Shown here piece after piece: positions 8,364-16,150 of a DNA stretch of 64,000 nt. The DNA lies in contig JAYFPO010000037.1 of NCBI GenBank assembly GCA_034927685.1, positions 8,377 to 72,376 of the forward strand, in the 5' to 3' direction. This DNA is from RGIG3159 sp034927685 (GTDB lineage: Bacteria > Bacillota > Clostridia > Oscillospirales > Oscillospiraceae). A program made the position numbers and the translations under genes. Below the pieces are notes generated by a model. That model ran no database searches. It was given only the letters and a program-made list of their open reading frames with translations, and was not told the DNA's origin. Numbering within the stretch: position 1 is the first letter of the stretch; every line of letters begins with the position of its first letter.

Positions 8364-8548
8364 GGGTTCTCCCTTCTCCGACTGCGGAAAGCCGCTGCAA
8401 GCCGCGCGGAAAGCCAAAACATGGGCAAAGCCGTAGGGCAAGCTGACTTCAGTCCGCGGCTTCTCCCGGCGATGTTCCGAAGATTGCCGCGGCGTTTAGA
8501 CAAGCCGCCCTACCTTTTTGATCGCGCCTGTTGCGGCAAGCCCACTGT

Positions 8549-9538
8549 TCAGCGGCTTGCTTCGGCCTTTTGAATGGTTGCAATATTGGAAAGCTCTATG
8601 CTGCTGAGGACGGAGAGGCTGAAGCTTTCCGGAGAGACAGTGCCGCTGTACCAGCTCTTGCTGTCAAAATACTGCTGCAGTGTCTGGCTGTTGAATTTTC
8701 TGCCATGGCGGGCGTAGATCTCGTTCCTCGCCAACGTCAGCTGTTCCGCCGTCAGGCTCTCCAGCTCCGAGGCGGTATACAGCCTTGCGGCGCTCTCCGG
8801 CAGAATGTAGTCCGCTGTGGAGACCACCTGGGACTCCACCACCGTCACGAGGCAGTCTGCCGTCAGGACCTGCCCGTCCGACAGAGTCACCGTGGCGGTC
8901 ACCGTGGCTTTGCCGACGGCGACGCCCCAGGCCTCACCGTCCTCGGCCCGGCAGATGCTCTCATCGTTGGAGCTCCAAACCGTGGATAAAATGGTAATGT
9001 CCGCCGGCAGCGTTTCGTTTACGGATACGTTGAGCTCCCGGTAGTGGCGCAGGGACGCCGTTACCTCCGTGCGGTTGATCGACAGCGTATAGGTACCCGT
9101 TTTCGCAGGCTCTGTCTGCGCCGCGGGCGTGGTTTCCGTTTCCGGCTGGGTCTCCGCTTCCGTCTGCGCTTCGGGCTCCGTCTGCGTTTCCGTTGCTGCC
9201 GCAGTCTCGGCCTGTGTTTCCGCTGTGGTCGCGGTTTGCGTTTCCGCCGTGGTCTCGGCCAGCGTATCCGCCGTGGTCTCCGTCTGCTCCGGCTGACCGG
9301 CGGTCTTTGCCGCTTTTCCGGCGGAGACGATAATCAGGACGAAAATCAGCACAATAATCAGGAGCACCGCCACAATGGACAGGGTGTTGATCAGCCGCCG
9401 CCGCGCGATCCCTTTTTTGGAATAGCGGCGCGGCTGCCGGCTGCCGGGCTCGCCCTCCTGCGGCGTGCAGCGCGCACCGCAGTATTTGCATACGGTACTG
9501 CCATCCGGCAGCTCTTTCCCGCAGATTTTACAGATCAT
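8549..9538 (-). CDS. Zinc-ribbon, single-pass membrane protein with YARHG domain
   Basis: A 329-residue protein. An N-terminal zinc ribbon (C3, C6, C17, C20) and a basic patch precede one membrane helix (about 50-72). Next come a Thr/Glu/Ala-rich, low-complexity spacer (about 78-145), an Ig-like bacterial domain (about 150-235) and a C-terminal YARHG domain with IYARHGRKF (274-282). The topology suggests a cytoplasmic zinc ribbon and an extracytoplasmic stalk and YARHG module. YARHG domains are extracellular and of unknown function, possibly peptidoglycan-related. AGGAGG lies eight bases ahead of the start and a consensus promoter is at 9571-9599. It appears monocistronic. Confidence 0.8.
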   Translation of the reverse strand: MICKICGKELPDGSTVCKYCGARCTPQEGEPGSRQPRRYSKKGIARRRLINTLSIVAVLLIIVLIFVLIIVSAGKAAKTAGQPEQTETTADTLAETTAETQTATTAETQAETAAATETQTEPEAQTEAETQPETETTPAAQTEPAKTGTYTLSINRTEVTASLRHYRELNVSVNETLPADITILSTVWSSNDESICRAEDGEAWGVAVGKATVTATVTLSDGQVLTADCLVTVVESQVVSTADYILPESAARLYTASELESLTAEQLTLARNEIYARHGRKFNSQTLQQYFDSKSWYSGTVSPESFSLSVLSSIELSNIATIQKAEASR

Positions 9539-9570
9539 TGTCGTTTCCTCCTGTCGTGCGTTACACGCTT

Positions 9571-9599
9571 ATTATACGGAGAAAAGCCGTGCGCGTCAA
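9571..9599 (-). promoter_or_regulatory. Promoter of the YARHG protein gene
   Basis: Minus strand: TTGACG (9594-9599), 17-base spacer, TATAAT (9571-9576), about 30 bases ahead of the ATG at 9538. Confidence 0.75.
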
Positions 9600-9639
9600 T
9601 GCGTGATCTGTGCGGTTTTCAAAATTCGACGGGAAGCGA

Positions 9640-9668
9640 TTGAGCTTTTCTCGGGTCTGTGTTAAACT
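9640..9668 (+). promoter_or_regulatory. Promoter of the DUF1292 gene
   Basis: TTGAGC (9640-9645), 17-base spacer, TAAACT (9663-9668), 22 bases ahead of the ATG at 9691; divergent from the promoter at 9571-9599. Confidence 0.55.
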
Positions 9669-9690
9669 GACAAAAAAACAGGAGGACCCT

Positions 9691-10005
9691 ATGGAACAGG
9701 AAATCACCTTCGAAATGAATCTGGACGGCAGGCAGGTCACCTGCACGGTACTCTTCACGTTTTCCTCCGAGGAGACCGGCGCCAACTATATGCTTTACAC
9801 GCCGGATCCGCCGGACGGCAAGGAGACGCGCCTGATGGCCGCCCGCTTTGATCCCAGCAATCTCGCCTCGCTCTATCCGCTGCAGGGCGACGCAGACCGG
9901 GCCGTTGTGCAGAGCTTTATCGACTACGTTTCCGCGCAGACCGCGGACGGCCTGCCTGGGGAGACGGGCGGCGACGTACCCTCTGAGGAAAAGCCCTGCT
10001 CCTGA
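9691..10005 (+). CDS. DUF1292 family small acidic protein
   Basis: A 104-residue, acidic protein. The N-terminus (EQEITFEMNLDGRQVTCTVLFTFSSEETGANYML) follows the DUF1292/YrzB pattern, in which a beta-rich domain begins with an E-x-D-G strand and a 'tF...ge..Y' stretch. Function is unknown; in many Firmicutes such genes sit near yrvI/ruvX-type housekeeping genes. AGGAGG precedes the ATG at 9691, which is why the longer in-frame reading is rejected. It has its own promoter and a strong terminator, so it is a single-gene unit here. Confidence 0.75.
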   Translation: MEQEITFEMNLDGRQVTCTVLFTFSSEETGANYMLYTPDPPDGKETRLMAARFDPSNLASLYPLQGDADRAVVQSFIDYVSAQTADGLPGETGGDVPSEEKPCS

Positions 10006-10055
10006 CAGCATGGCCGGAAGGGAATCCCTTCTGAATCTATGGGTTTTGCTTGATT

Positions 10056-10090
10056 AATTCCGCTTTTTTGCGGAATTTTTGTATCCTTTT
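10056..10090 (+). terminator. Terminator after the DUF1292 gene
   Basis: AATTCCGC (10056-10063), six-T loop, GCGGAATT (10070-10077), followed by a T-rich tail. Confidence 0.85.
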
Positions 10091-10094
10091 TCTC

Positions 10095-10123
10095 TTGTTC
10101 TTCCGGTTCCGTCCGCTTATAAT
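10095..10123 (+). promoter_or_regulatory. Promoter of the second MATE gene
   Basis: TTGTTC (10095-10100), 17-base spacer, TATAAT (10118-10123), directly after the preceding terminator. Confidence 0.65.
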
Positions 10124-10186
10124 ACGCACGGGAATAGCTCGCCGGAAAAAGTGACGCTCCGGCACTGGAAAGAAGACTGTGTTTTT

Positions 10187-11584
10187 ATGAATAGGACCAA
10201 CGAGATCGACATGTGCAGCGGTCCCGTGACCGGAAAAATTGTTCGTTTCGCGATCCCCCTGATGCTCTCCGGCATGCTGCAGCTACTGTTCAATGCAGCG
10301 GATGTTATTGTTGTGGGGCGGTATTGCGGCAGCGTCGCGCTTGCCGCAGTCGGCTCTAACGGCGCGGTCATCAACCTGACCGTCAACCTTTTTGTTGGCA
10401 TCTCTGTCGGCACCAACGTGTTGGTGGCCAGGAGCAGCGGCCGACAGCACGCGGACAGCGTGTTCCGCGCCGTCCACTCCGCGATCCTTTTGTCGTTTCT
10501 TCTCGGTATTTTTACAGGTGTGTTCGGAGCCGTCTATGCGCCGCAGGTGCTGCGCCTGCTCAGCGTGCCGGACGACATTTTGATACTGGCCACGCTGTAT
10601 CTGCGCATCTACTTCATCGGCATCCCCGCCACGGTGGTTTACAACTTCGGCGCGGCGATTTTGCGCGCTGTCGGCGACACAAAAAATCCTCTCTATTTCC
10701 TGACCGCAGCCGGGATTCTGAACGTGATCTGCAATCTGCTGCTGGTTCTGGTGTTCCATCTGGACGTGGCGGGCGTGGCCATCGCCTCGGCGCTCTCCCA
10801 GTATCTGGCGGCCGCGCTGGTACTGCGCTGTCTGATGCGGAAGGAGTCAAGCTGCCGGCTGAGCCTCCGAATGCTGCGGCTTTATAAGCGGGAGACGCTG
10901 GAGATGGTCCGTATTGGCATTCCTGCCGGCCTGCAGAGCACAATTTTCTCCATCTCCAATGTATTAATTCAGTCCGCCATCAACGTTTTCGGCGCCGCCG
11001 TGATCGCGGGCAACGCCGCCGGAGCCAATTTGGATCAGCTGGTCTACATCGCCATGAATGCGTTTCACCACGCGGCGGTATCCTTTATCAGCCAGAACAC
11101 CGGCGCGGGAAAGACGGAACGGATCTCCAAAATCGCCGTCAGCTGCTGCCTGCTTGTCTGCGGCGTCGGCATTGTGCTCGGCGGCCTCTTCTATCTCTTA
11201 GGCAACCAGCTGCTTTCCATCTATACAAAGGATGCGGACATCATCGCCGCCGGGATGATCCGGCTGCGTTGGGTCTGTTTGCCTTATTTCCTCTGCGGAC
11301 TCATGGACGTCGGCTGCGGCATTGTCCGCGGGCTGGGACACGCCTGGCTGCCGATGATCGTCAGTACGCTGGGCGCATGCGTTCTCCGAATCATCTGGAT
11401 CTACACGATTTTTGCCTGGAATCCCCGGCTGGATATCCTGTACAGCTCCTATCCGATCTCCTGGCTGCTGACCGCCGCCGTACATCTGATCTGTGCAGCG
11501 GTACTGCTCCGCTACCTGAAGCTTCGCCACCAGCCGGCCTTTCAGGGTATGTCCGATTTTTCCACCGCGCATCAGCTCGGCTGA
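10187..11584 (+). CDS. MATE family efflux transporter
   Basis: A 465-residue membrane protein with about twelve hydrophobic helices and MATE hallmarks: an N-terminal GPVTGKIVRFAIPLMLSG, NAADVIVVGRY, and a second-half repeat (GIPAGLQSTIFSISNVLIQ). It is of the NorM/DinF-like bacterial type. The start is uncertain: ATG at 10187 has only a weak GGAAAGAAG ahead of it, and ATG at 10211 is a possible alternative. It differs clearly from the minus-strand MATE at 7.0-8.4 kb, so they are not recent duplicates. The next gene begins 45 bases later and has its own ribosome site. Confidence 0.88.
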   Translation: MNRTNEIDMCSGPVTGKIVRFAIPLMLSGMLQLLFNAADVIVVGRYCGSVALAAVGSNGAVINLTVNLFVGISVGTNVLVARSSGRQHADSVFRAVHSAILLSFLLGIFTGVFGAVYAPQVLRLLSVPDDILILATLYLRIYFIGIPATVVYNFGAAILRAVGDTKNPLYFLTAAGILNVICNLLLVLVFHLDVAGVAIASALSQYLAAALVLRCLMRKESSCRLSLRMLRLYKRETLEMVRIGIPAGLQSTIFSISNVLIQSAINVFGAAVIAGNAAGANLDQLVYIAMNAFHHAAVSFISQNTGAGKTERISKIAVSCCLLVCGVGIVLGGLFYLLGNQLLSIYTKDADIIAAGMIRLRWVCLPYFLCGLMDVGCGIVRGLGHAWLPMIVSTLGACVLRIIWIYTIFAWNPRLDILYSSYPISWLLTAAVHLICAAVLLRYLKLRHQPAFQGMSDFSTAHQLG

Positions 11585-11629
11585 TGCACCCGCCCCCATC
11601 GCCCGGCAATTTTGGAAAGGAGATGCACC

Positions 11630-12460
11630 ATGGAGCTTATGCTCACCGCCGTCACAGATGAGGAAATCAGCAGCTTTTCCAAATTTTTGCACAGCATGAC
11701 CTGGGACAAGGTGGTTCCGGTCGTCATCATTCTGGCAGTGTCGCTGGTTCTCATTAAGCTTTTCACCATGGCGTTTAACAAGGCGATTGCGCACTCCAAG
11801 CTGGATGAAACCCTGCGGCCGCTTTGCCGCACTGCGTTCAAGACGCTGCTGATCTCGATTGCCATATTGATTTCCGCCGGTACGCTCGGTCTCGACGTCT
11901 CCGCTTTGGTGGCCATCCTCAGCGTGGCTTCTCTGGCGATTTCCCTGGCCTTGCAGGACTTCCTGGCCAACATGGTCGGCGGGCTGGTGATCCTAACCGC
12001 CCACCCCTTTCGCATCGGCGATTATGTGGACATCTCCGGCACCGCCGGCACAGTCCGGCGGATTGGTCTGACCTATACGGATTTGCGGACGCCCGGTAAC
12101 CAGGACGTCCATGTCCCCAACCGGCAGGTTTCCGATTCCACAGTCATCAACTTTACCGCCGCAGGGACCCGGCGGTTTGAAATTACCGTCTCCGTCTCCT
12201 ATGACGCGGAGACGGAGGCTGTCAAGGCCGCCCTGCTGCGGACCTGCGAACGGGAGGGCATTCTGGCGGATCCGGCTCCGGAGGCGCACCTCTCCGGCTA
12301 CGGCGACAGCGCCGTCCAGTATGTGCTGCGCGGCTGGACCACGGCGGAACGGTATTGGGAGGTCTACTATGCCGTTCTGGAGAGCATCAAGCCGACGCTC
12401 AGAGAGGCGGGCATGTCCATGACCTATCCGCAGCTCAACGTCCATCTGCTGGATTCGTAA
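11630..12460 (+). CDS. Small-conductance mechanosensitive channel (MscS family)
   Basis: A 276-residue MscS-type channel that releases solutes on hypo-osmotic shock. Three N-terminal membrane helices include the pore-lining helix rich in Gly/Ala (VSALVAILSVASLAISLALQ, about 85-104). The beta domain follows (GDYVDISGTAGTVRRIGLTYTDLRTPGNQDVHVPNRQV), then an alpha/beta C-terminal domain ending near SMTYPQLNVHL. Length matches the E. coli MscS class (286). AAAGGAG precedes the ATG at 11630; the upstream in-frame start is not used. It may be cotranscribed with the MATE gene. Confidence 0.92.
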   Translation: MELMLTAVTDEEISSFSKFLHSMTWDKVVPVVIILAVSLVLIKLFTMAFNKAIAHSKLDETLRPLCRTAFKTLLISIAILISAGTLGLDVSALVAILSVASLAISLALQDFLANMVGGLVILTAHPFRIGDYVDISGTAGTVRRIGLTYTDLRTPGNQDVHVPNRQVSDSTVINFTAAGTRRFEITVSVSYDAETEAVKAALLRTCEREGILADPAPEAHLSGYGDSAVQYVLRGWTTAERYWEVYYAVLESIKPTLREAGMSMTYPQLNVHLLDS

Positions 12461-12516
12461 AAACCTGCGGTAATCTCATGGGCGTGTACAAATCGGCGAA
12501 AGCGGAAGAAAAACTC

Positions 12517-12545
12517 TTGACAAGCCGAAGGAAAACCGGTATAAT
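12517..12545 (+). promoter_or_regulatory. tRNA promoter
   Basis: TTGACA (12517-12522), 17-base spacer, TATAAT (12540-12545): both hexamers are full consensus, as expected for stable RNA genes. tRNA-Thr begins 20 bases later. Confidence 0.85.
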
Positions 12546-12564
12546 GCTCATGCTTGCCTGAGAT

Positions 12565-12640
12565 GCCGGTATAGCTCAGTTGGTAGAGCAGCTGATTTGT
12601 AATCAGCAGGTCGGGGGTTCGAGTCCGTCTACCGGCTCCA
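12565..12640 (+). tRNA. tRNA-Thr (anticodon TGT)
   Basis: Acceptor GCCGGTA pairs with TACCGGC. The D-loop (AGCTCAGTTGGTAGAGC), a five-base anticodon stem GCTGA/TCAGC with loop TTTGTAA (anticodon TGT) and the T-arm (GGTTCGAGTCC) are all present. CCA is encoded. Confidence 0.97.
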
Positions 12641-12665
12641 CCAGCCAATCAGCATAAGTGCATAG

Positions 12666-12750
12666 GGGGGAATTCCCGAGTGGCCAAAGGGGACAGACTG
12701 TAAATCTGCTGTCAATGACTTCGGTGGTTCGAATCCACCTTCCCCCACCA
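12666..12750 (+). tRNA. tRNA-Tyr (anticodon GTA)
   Basis: Acceptor GGGGGAA pairs with TTCCCCC. The anticodon loop is CTGTAAA (anticodon GTA). The long variable arm of class II bacterial tRNA-Tyr, the GGTTCGAATCC T-arm and an encoded CCA are present. It lies 25 bases after tRNA-Thr in one transcript. Confidence 0.97.
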
Positions 12751-12757
12751 TAAAAGA

Positions 12758-12794
12758 CACTCAGTGGATTTGTATGATCCCTGAGTGCCTTTTT
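12758..12794 (+). terminator. Terminator of the tRNA unit
   Basis: CACTCAG (12758-12764) pairs with CTGAGTG (12781-12787), with an inner GGAT/ATCC stem, followed by CCTTTTTTG. Confidence 0.85.
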
Positions 12795-12831
12795 TGTCTT
12801 GTCTATTTAAAAGCCCATAATACAAGGAAAA

Positions 12832-12877
12832 AGCGAGACAAGGTGTTGAAAACACGCGTCCTGTCGCGCTTTTTTTC
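12832..12877 (+). terminator. Second hairpin with T-tail
   Basis: AGCGAGACA (12832-12840) pairs with TGTCGCGCT (12862-12870) with one mismatch. An inner GTGTT-GAA-AACAC stem and a run of T residues follow. It is either a backup tRNA terminator or the end of a small unseen transcript. Confidence 0.6.
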
Positions 12878-13173
12878 GTGCCGGGGTTTTGCTGCTCTCC
12901 GTGAAACGCCTGCGAGCAAGTATCGGGATGCTCCATACTGCTTTTCAGAACAGGCTACCGCGATTCATGGCACGGAGCATCTCAGCGAAAGAGGCGGCCT
13001 ACACAGCACTCCATGCTGTGCGGAATACACTGACTGGCGCTTTCCGCATATTGCATCTGGGAAAGCCCCAAAAACGAACACGAGAATGAAGTTACGCACA
13101 GAAGCAGAATCATCAATCATTTTGGTTCATTACAACAAATCACACCCGACATGATTGCAAATTAAAATGACTA
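12878..13173. other. Intergenic stretch, nothing recognised
   Basis: About 300 bases between a terminator and the promoter at 13174. Short frames such as one at 12967-13089 have no ribosome site or family resemblance. No riboswitch or T-box element was recognised. Confidence 0.5.
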
Positions 13174-13229
13174 TTTACAAAAAAATGAATTGCTTTTATA
13201 ATATATACAACTACTCATCAGTGATGAGT
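13174..13229 (+). promoter_or_regulatory. Promoter plus operator dyad of the 13-19 kb operon
   Basis: TTTACA (13174-13179), 17-base spacer, TATAAT (13197-13202). A perfect eight-base inverted repeat, ACTCATCA-G-TGATGAGT (13213-13229), covers the expected transcription start. It is a strong candidate site for the FCD regulator encoded at 19358, whose gene has a separate promoter. Confidence 0.75.
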
Positions 13230-13265
13230 TAAGAGAAATGAAGGAAAAAGAAGGGAGTATTTAAA

Positions 13266-13973
13266 ATGCAAGATTATCTACAAATTGCGAACAGTGGCTG
13301 GATGTGGTTTGCTGCAATCGTACCCATGGGCGTATTAGCCTGGCAGGTAATTCTGTTGCTCAAAAAGTCGCTGAAAGAAGGAAAGCAACTCGGTGTTACG
13401 CACGGACAAATCAAAAGCGCTGTCATTGGCAGTGCAACTGCCTCTTTGGGGCCGTCCATGTCTATTTTAGCCGGGTTGCTGACACTGATGGTCATGATGG
13501 GCGGACCGATCGCTTGGATGCGGCTTTCCTACATTGGTGCAGTCATGTTTGAAATGACATCTGCCGATGTTGGCGCACAGGCTGTTGGCGTTGCCTTTAC
13601 CAAGGAAACCATGACGGCGCAAGCATTTGCAAACGGCGTCTGGGCCATGGTTCTCGGTTCCATTGGTTGGATTATTGTCTCGGGTCTTTTCACAGATAAA
13701 ATTGATAAACTCCGTACTGTAGTATCCAGAGGAAATGACAAAATGCTTCCTATTATTACTGCAGGTGCCACACTCGGCTGCTATTGTTATCTGACATTCG
13801 CAAAAATGTATCCTGTAGCCATATCCAACAAGTCTCTCTTTGCGGTGATCGGCGGTGCGTTATCCATGTTCCTCCTTTCTCTGATCAAGAAAAAGTACCA
13901 TGTAAACTGGATTTCTTCATGGGGCGCCACGATTTCAATGGTTGTTGGATTAGCCTTTGCGGCAGTTGTATAA
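13266..13973 (+). CDS. DUF5058-like membrane protein
   Basis: A 235-residue integral membrane protein with about six hydrophobic segments. It matches what I recall of DUF5058: an N-terminal WMWFAAIVPMGVLAWQ helix, a conserved glycine-rich core (GSATASLGPSMSILAGLLTLMVMMGGPIAW) and GWIIVSGLF. No biochemical role is established that I know of. AAGGGAG precedes the ATG. The next gene, 19 bases on, encodes a second small membrane protein of similar size. The two together with an M20 amidohydrolase suggest a two-subunit carrier for the amidohydrolase substrate; this is inference from position. Confidence 0.65.
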   Translation: MQDYLQIANSGWMWFAAIVPMGVLAWQVILLLKKSLKEGKQLGVTHGQIKSAVIGSATASLGPSMSILAGLLTLMVMMGGPIAWMRLSYIGAVMFEMTSADVGAQAVGVAFTKETMTAQAFANGVWAMVLGSIGWIIVSGLFTDKIDKLRTVVSRGNDKMLPIITAGATLGCYCYLTFAKMYPVAISNKSLFAVIGGALSMFLLSLIKKKYHVNWISSWGATISMVVGLAFAAVV

Positions 13974-13992
13974 TTTACAGGGAGGGATTAAA

Positions 13993-14706
13993 ATGAACGA
14001 AAAGAGTGTACAGGCAACTTCCGTCAGCAGCTTTAAGAATGACTACATCCCCTATTGCGTAAAATGGGGCCGCTTAACAAGTCTATTCGGCGTTGCGGCA
14101 AGCTTCCTCCCGGTCATCATTCTTGCTGTGATCTTTAGAGTCATGCCGACATGGGAAGCGATTGCGGCGGCAGCTACAATTCGTGTCAGCGCGTGTCTTG
14201 TTTATTACTTTATCGAACCGATTTCGTATCAGCCCGTTTTAGGCATCCCCGGCACATACATGGCATTCCTTTCAGGCAATATCTCCAACCTGCGCGTTCC
14301 CTGCTCATCGGTTGCGCAGAAAGCTGCAGGCGTTCAGGAAGGCACACCGGAAGGAACGGTATTTTCCACCATCGGCGTTGCAGTATCCATCGTAGTGAAC
14401 CTCTTGATTCTCACAGCAGGCGTCCTGCTTGGATCTCAGATTCTCAGCATGATTCCCTCTTCGTTCCTGAGCCTGCTTACGTATATGGTCCCCGCTCTTT
14501 ATGGCGCAATGCTGATGCAGATGATCATGTATGCTCCGAAGATGGCAGCGATTTCCGTTCCGCTTGCAATTGTTACCATGGTCCTCAGCAATCATGGCGT
14601 GATTCCTTCTTCAATTGCAATTCTCATTAACGTATTTGGATCTGTTCTGCTTGGGATCCTGTTCCAGAGAAAGGATTGGGCAAAGCAGGAAGGAAGTCAG
14701 GAATAA
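13993..14706 (+). CDS. Unrecognised small membrane protein, likely partner of the DUF5058 protein
   Basis: A 237-residue protein with about six hydrophobic segments. The stretch IPGTYMAFLSGNISNLRVPCSS, in the middle third, combines small residues with a proline and looks like a re-entrant or substrate-facing segment. The adjoining loop is polar (QKAAGVQEGTPEGT). I do not recognise the family. GGGAGGGA precedes the ATG at 13993, which is used instead of an upstream in-frame codon overlapping the previous gene. The next ATG follows after one base, so translation with the amidohydrolase is coupled. A role as half of a heteromeric transporter is likely but unproven. Confidence 0.6.
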   Translation: MNEKSVQATSVSSFKNDYIPYCVKWGRLTSLFGVAASFLPVIILAVIFRVMPTWEAIAAAATIRVSACLVYYFIEPISYQPVLGIPGTYMAFLSGNISNLRVPCSSVAQKAAGVQEGTPEGTVFSTIGVAVSIVVNLLILTAGVLLGSQILSMIPSSFLSLLTYMVPALYGAMLMQMIMYAPKMAAISVPLAIVTMVLSNHGVIPSSIAILINVFGSVLLGILFQRKDWAKQEGSQE

Positions 14707-14707
14707 A

Positions 14708-16135
14708 ATGAGCAACATAGAATATCTGGCCGCTGTAGATGCCAGAGAAGAGAGGCTCATCGCGCTTTCCAAAAAAATATGGGAATACGCCGAGCCCGGG
14801 TTTAAAGAAGTAAATTCATCCAGAGCAATTGCGGATTACCTGGAAGCCGAAGAATTCAAGGTGGAACTTGGCGTTGGGACCGTGCCAACTGCCATTCGTG
14901 CGGAATATGGTTCCGGCCACCCTGTCATTGCGTTTTTGGGCGAATATGACTCTCTTCCAAATTTAAATCAGAAGGTTGCAGATCATAGAGACCCCATGTA
15001 CCCGGATGATCCAAATCGCGCGGGGCATGGCTGCGGACACAACAATCTGGGCGTCGGTTCTCTTGGGGCGGCACTTGTTCTAAAGGACGCGATCAAGGCC
15101 GGCAAACTCAAAGGCACGGTAAGATATTATGGATGCCCGGCAGAAGAGCTTCTTGCAGGCAAGGTGTTCATGGTCAGAGACGGCGCGTTTGAAGGTGTCG
15201 ACTGCGCACTCACATGGCACCCGGGTGATTTTGTGGGATGCTGGGGCGCCTGCTACACCTGCATGAACTCCGCAAAATTTCATTTCCATGGGAAAGCAGC
15301 GCATGCGGCCGGTCATCCGTTCGATGGGCGCAGCGCACTCGACGCTGTGGAATTGATGAACGTATCGGCAAACTACATGCGGGAGCATGTGAAAACAGAC
15401 GTCAGAATCCACTATGCGACAATCAGCGGCGGGCAGCCGAATACCGTTCCGCCCGAATGCACGGTATGGTATTATGTCAGGGCACCGAAGCGAAAAGATG
15501 TGGATGAAGTGTATCGCTGGCTCGTAGACTGCGCCAAAGGCGCCGCGCTCATGACGCAGACCACATTCGACATTGAGTTTCTAACCGGCTGCCATGAGGT
15601 TCTTCCCAACAATGTGCTGGAAAAGGTCATGCACGATTCTCTGATGGAAGTTGGCGCGCCCAAGTACACAAAGGAAGATTACGAGTTCGCAGAAGACATT
15701 GCAAGAACCTATCCCGAAGTTCTTGAACGGATGAGAAATGTGATGAAAGAGCGCTATCATACGGACAGCGACGGGAAATATCTCTGCGACGTCGTAATAG
15801 ACCCCATCATCGAAAACAGAGACGTGGCTCCCGGTTCGACCGACGTCGGCGATGTCAGCCATGTTGTGCCGACCTATCAGATTTATTGCGGGGCGCAGGG
15901 GCTTGGCTCTCCGGGGCACTCGTGGCAGATGACCGCCTACAGCGGAGGCCATGTGGGCTTTGCCGGGATGATCTGTGCCGCGAAGGCTCTGGGCCTTGCC
16001 GGAATTAAGCTTCTGGAGAATCCGTCGCTTGTGGATGCCGCATGGGAAGATTTCCATGCCAATAATCCGGATGCGTATGTCTCTCCGCTGCCGGCGGACC
16101 TCAAACCCAATGTTGCGCAAGTGAAAGAAAATTGA
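14708..16135 (+). CDS. M20 family amidohydrolase, AbgB-like
   Basis: A 475-residue metallopeptidase of the M20D/AbgB group (p-aminobenzoyl-glutamate hydrolase subunit B is about 480). Metal-site features: GHGCGHNNLG (H107, C109, H111), PAEE (E146-E147), TWHPGD, and a late GSTDVGDVSHVVP plus GSPGHSWQ. The lid/dimer domain starts at FHGKAAHAAGHPFDGRSALDAVEL. The family hydrolyses the amide of N-acyl amino acids or dipeptide-like conjugates in the cytoplasm. The true substrate is unknown. No AbgA or AbgT homologue is present; the transporter role seems to be taken by the two upstream membrane proteins. Confidence 0.88.
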   Translation: MSNIEYLAAVDAREERLIALSKKIWEYAEPGFKEVNSSRAIADYLEAEEFKVELGVGTVPTAIRAEYGSGHPVIAFLGEYDSLPNLNQKVADHRDPMYPDDPNRAGHGCGHNNLGVGSLGAALVLKDAIKAGKLKGTVRYYGCPAEELLAGKVFMVRDGAFEGVDCALTWHPGDFVGCWGACYTCMNSAKFHFHGKAAHAAGHPFDGRSALDAVELMNVSANYMREHVKTDVRIHYATISGGQPNTVPPECTVWYYVRAPKRKDVDEVYRWLVDCAKGAALMTQTTFDIEFLTGCHEVLPNNVLEKVMHDSLMEVGAPKYTKEDYEFAEDIARTYPEVLERMRNVMKERYHTDSDGKYLCDVVIDPIIENRDVAPGSTDVGDVSHVVPTYQIYCGAQGLGSPGHSWQMTAYSGGHVGFAGMICAAKALGLAGIKLLENPSLVDAAWEDFHANNPDAYVSPLPADLKPNVAQVKEN

Positions 16136-16150
16136 TGCAAAAGGTGAACT

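Noticed and set aside
12878..13265. Riboswitch or T-box ahead of the 13-kb operon
   Set aside because: No T-box (TGGNACC) or known aptamer core was seen; the only clear elements are a promoter and a dyad operator.
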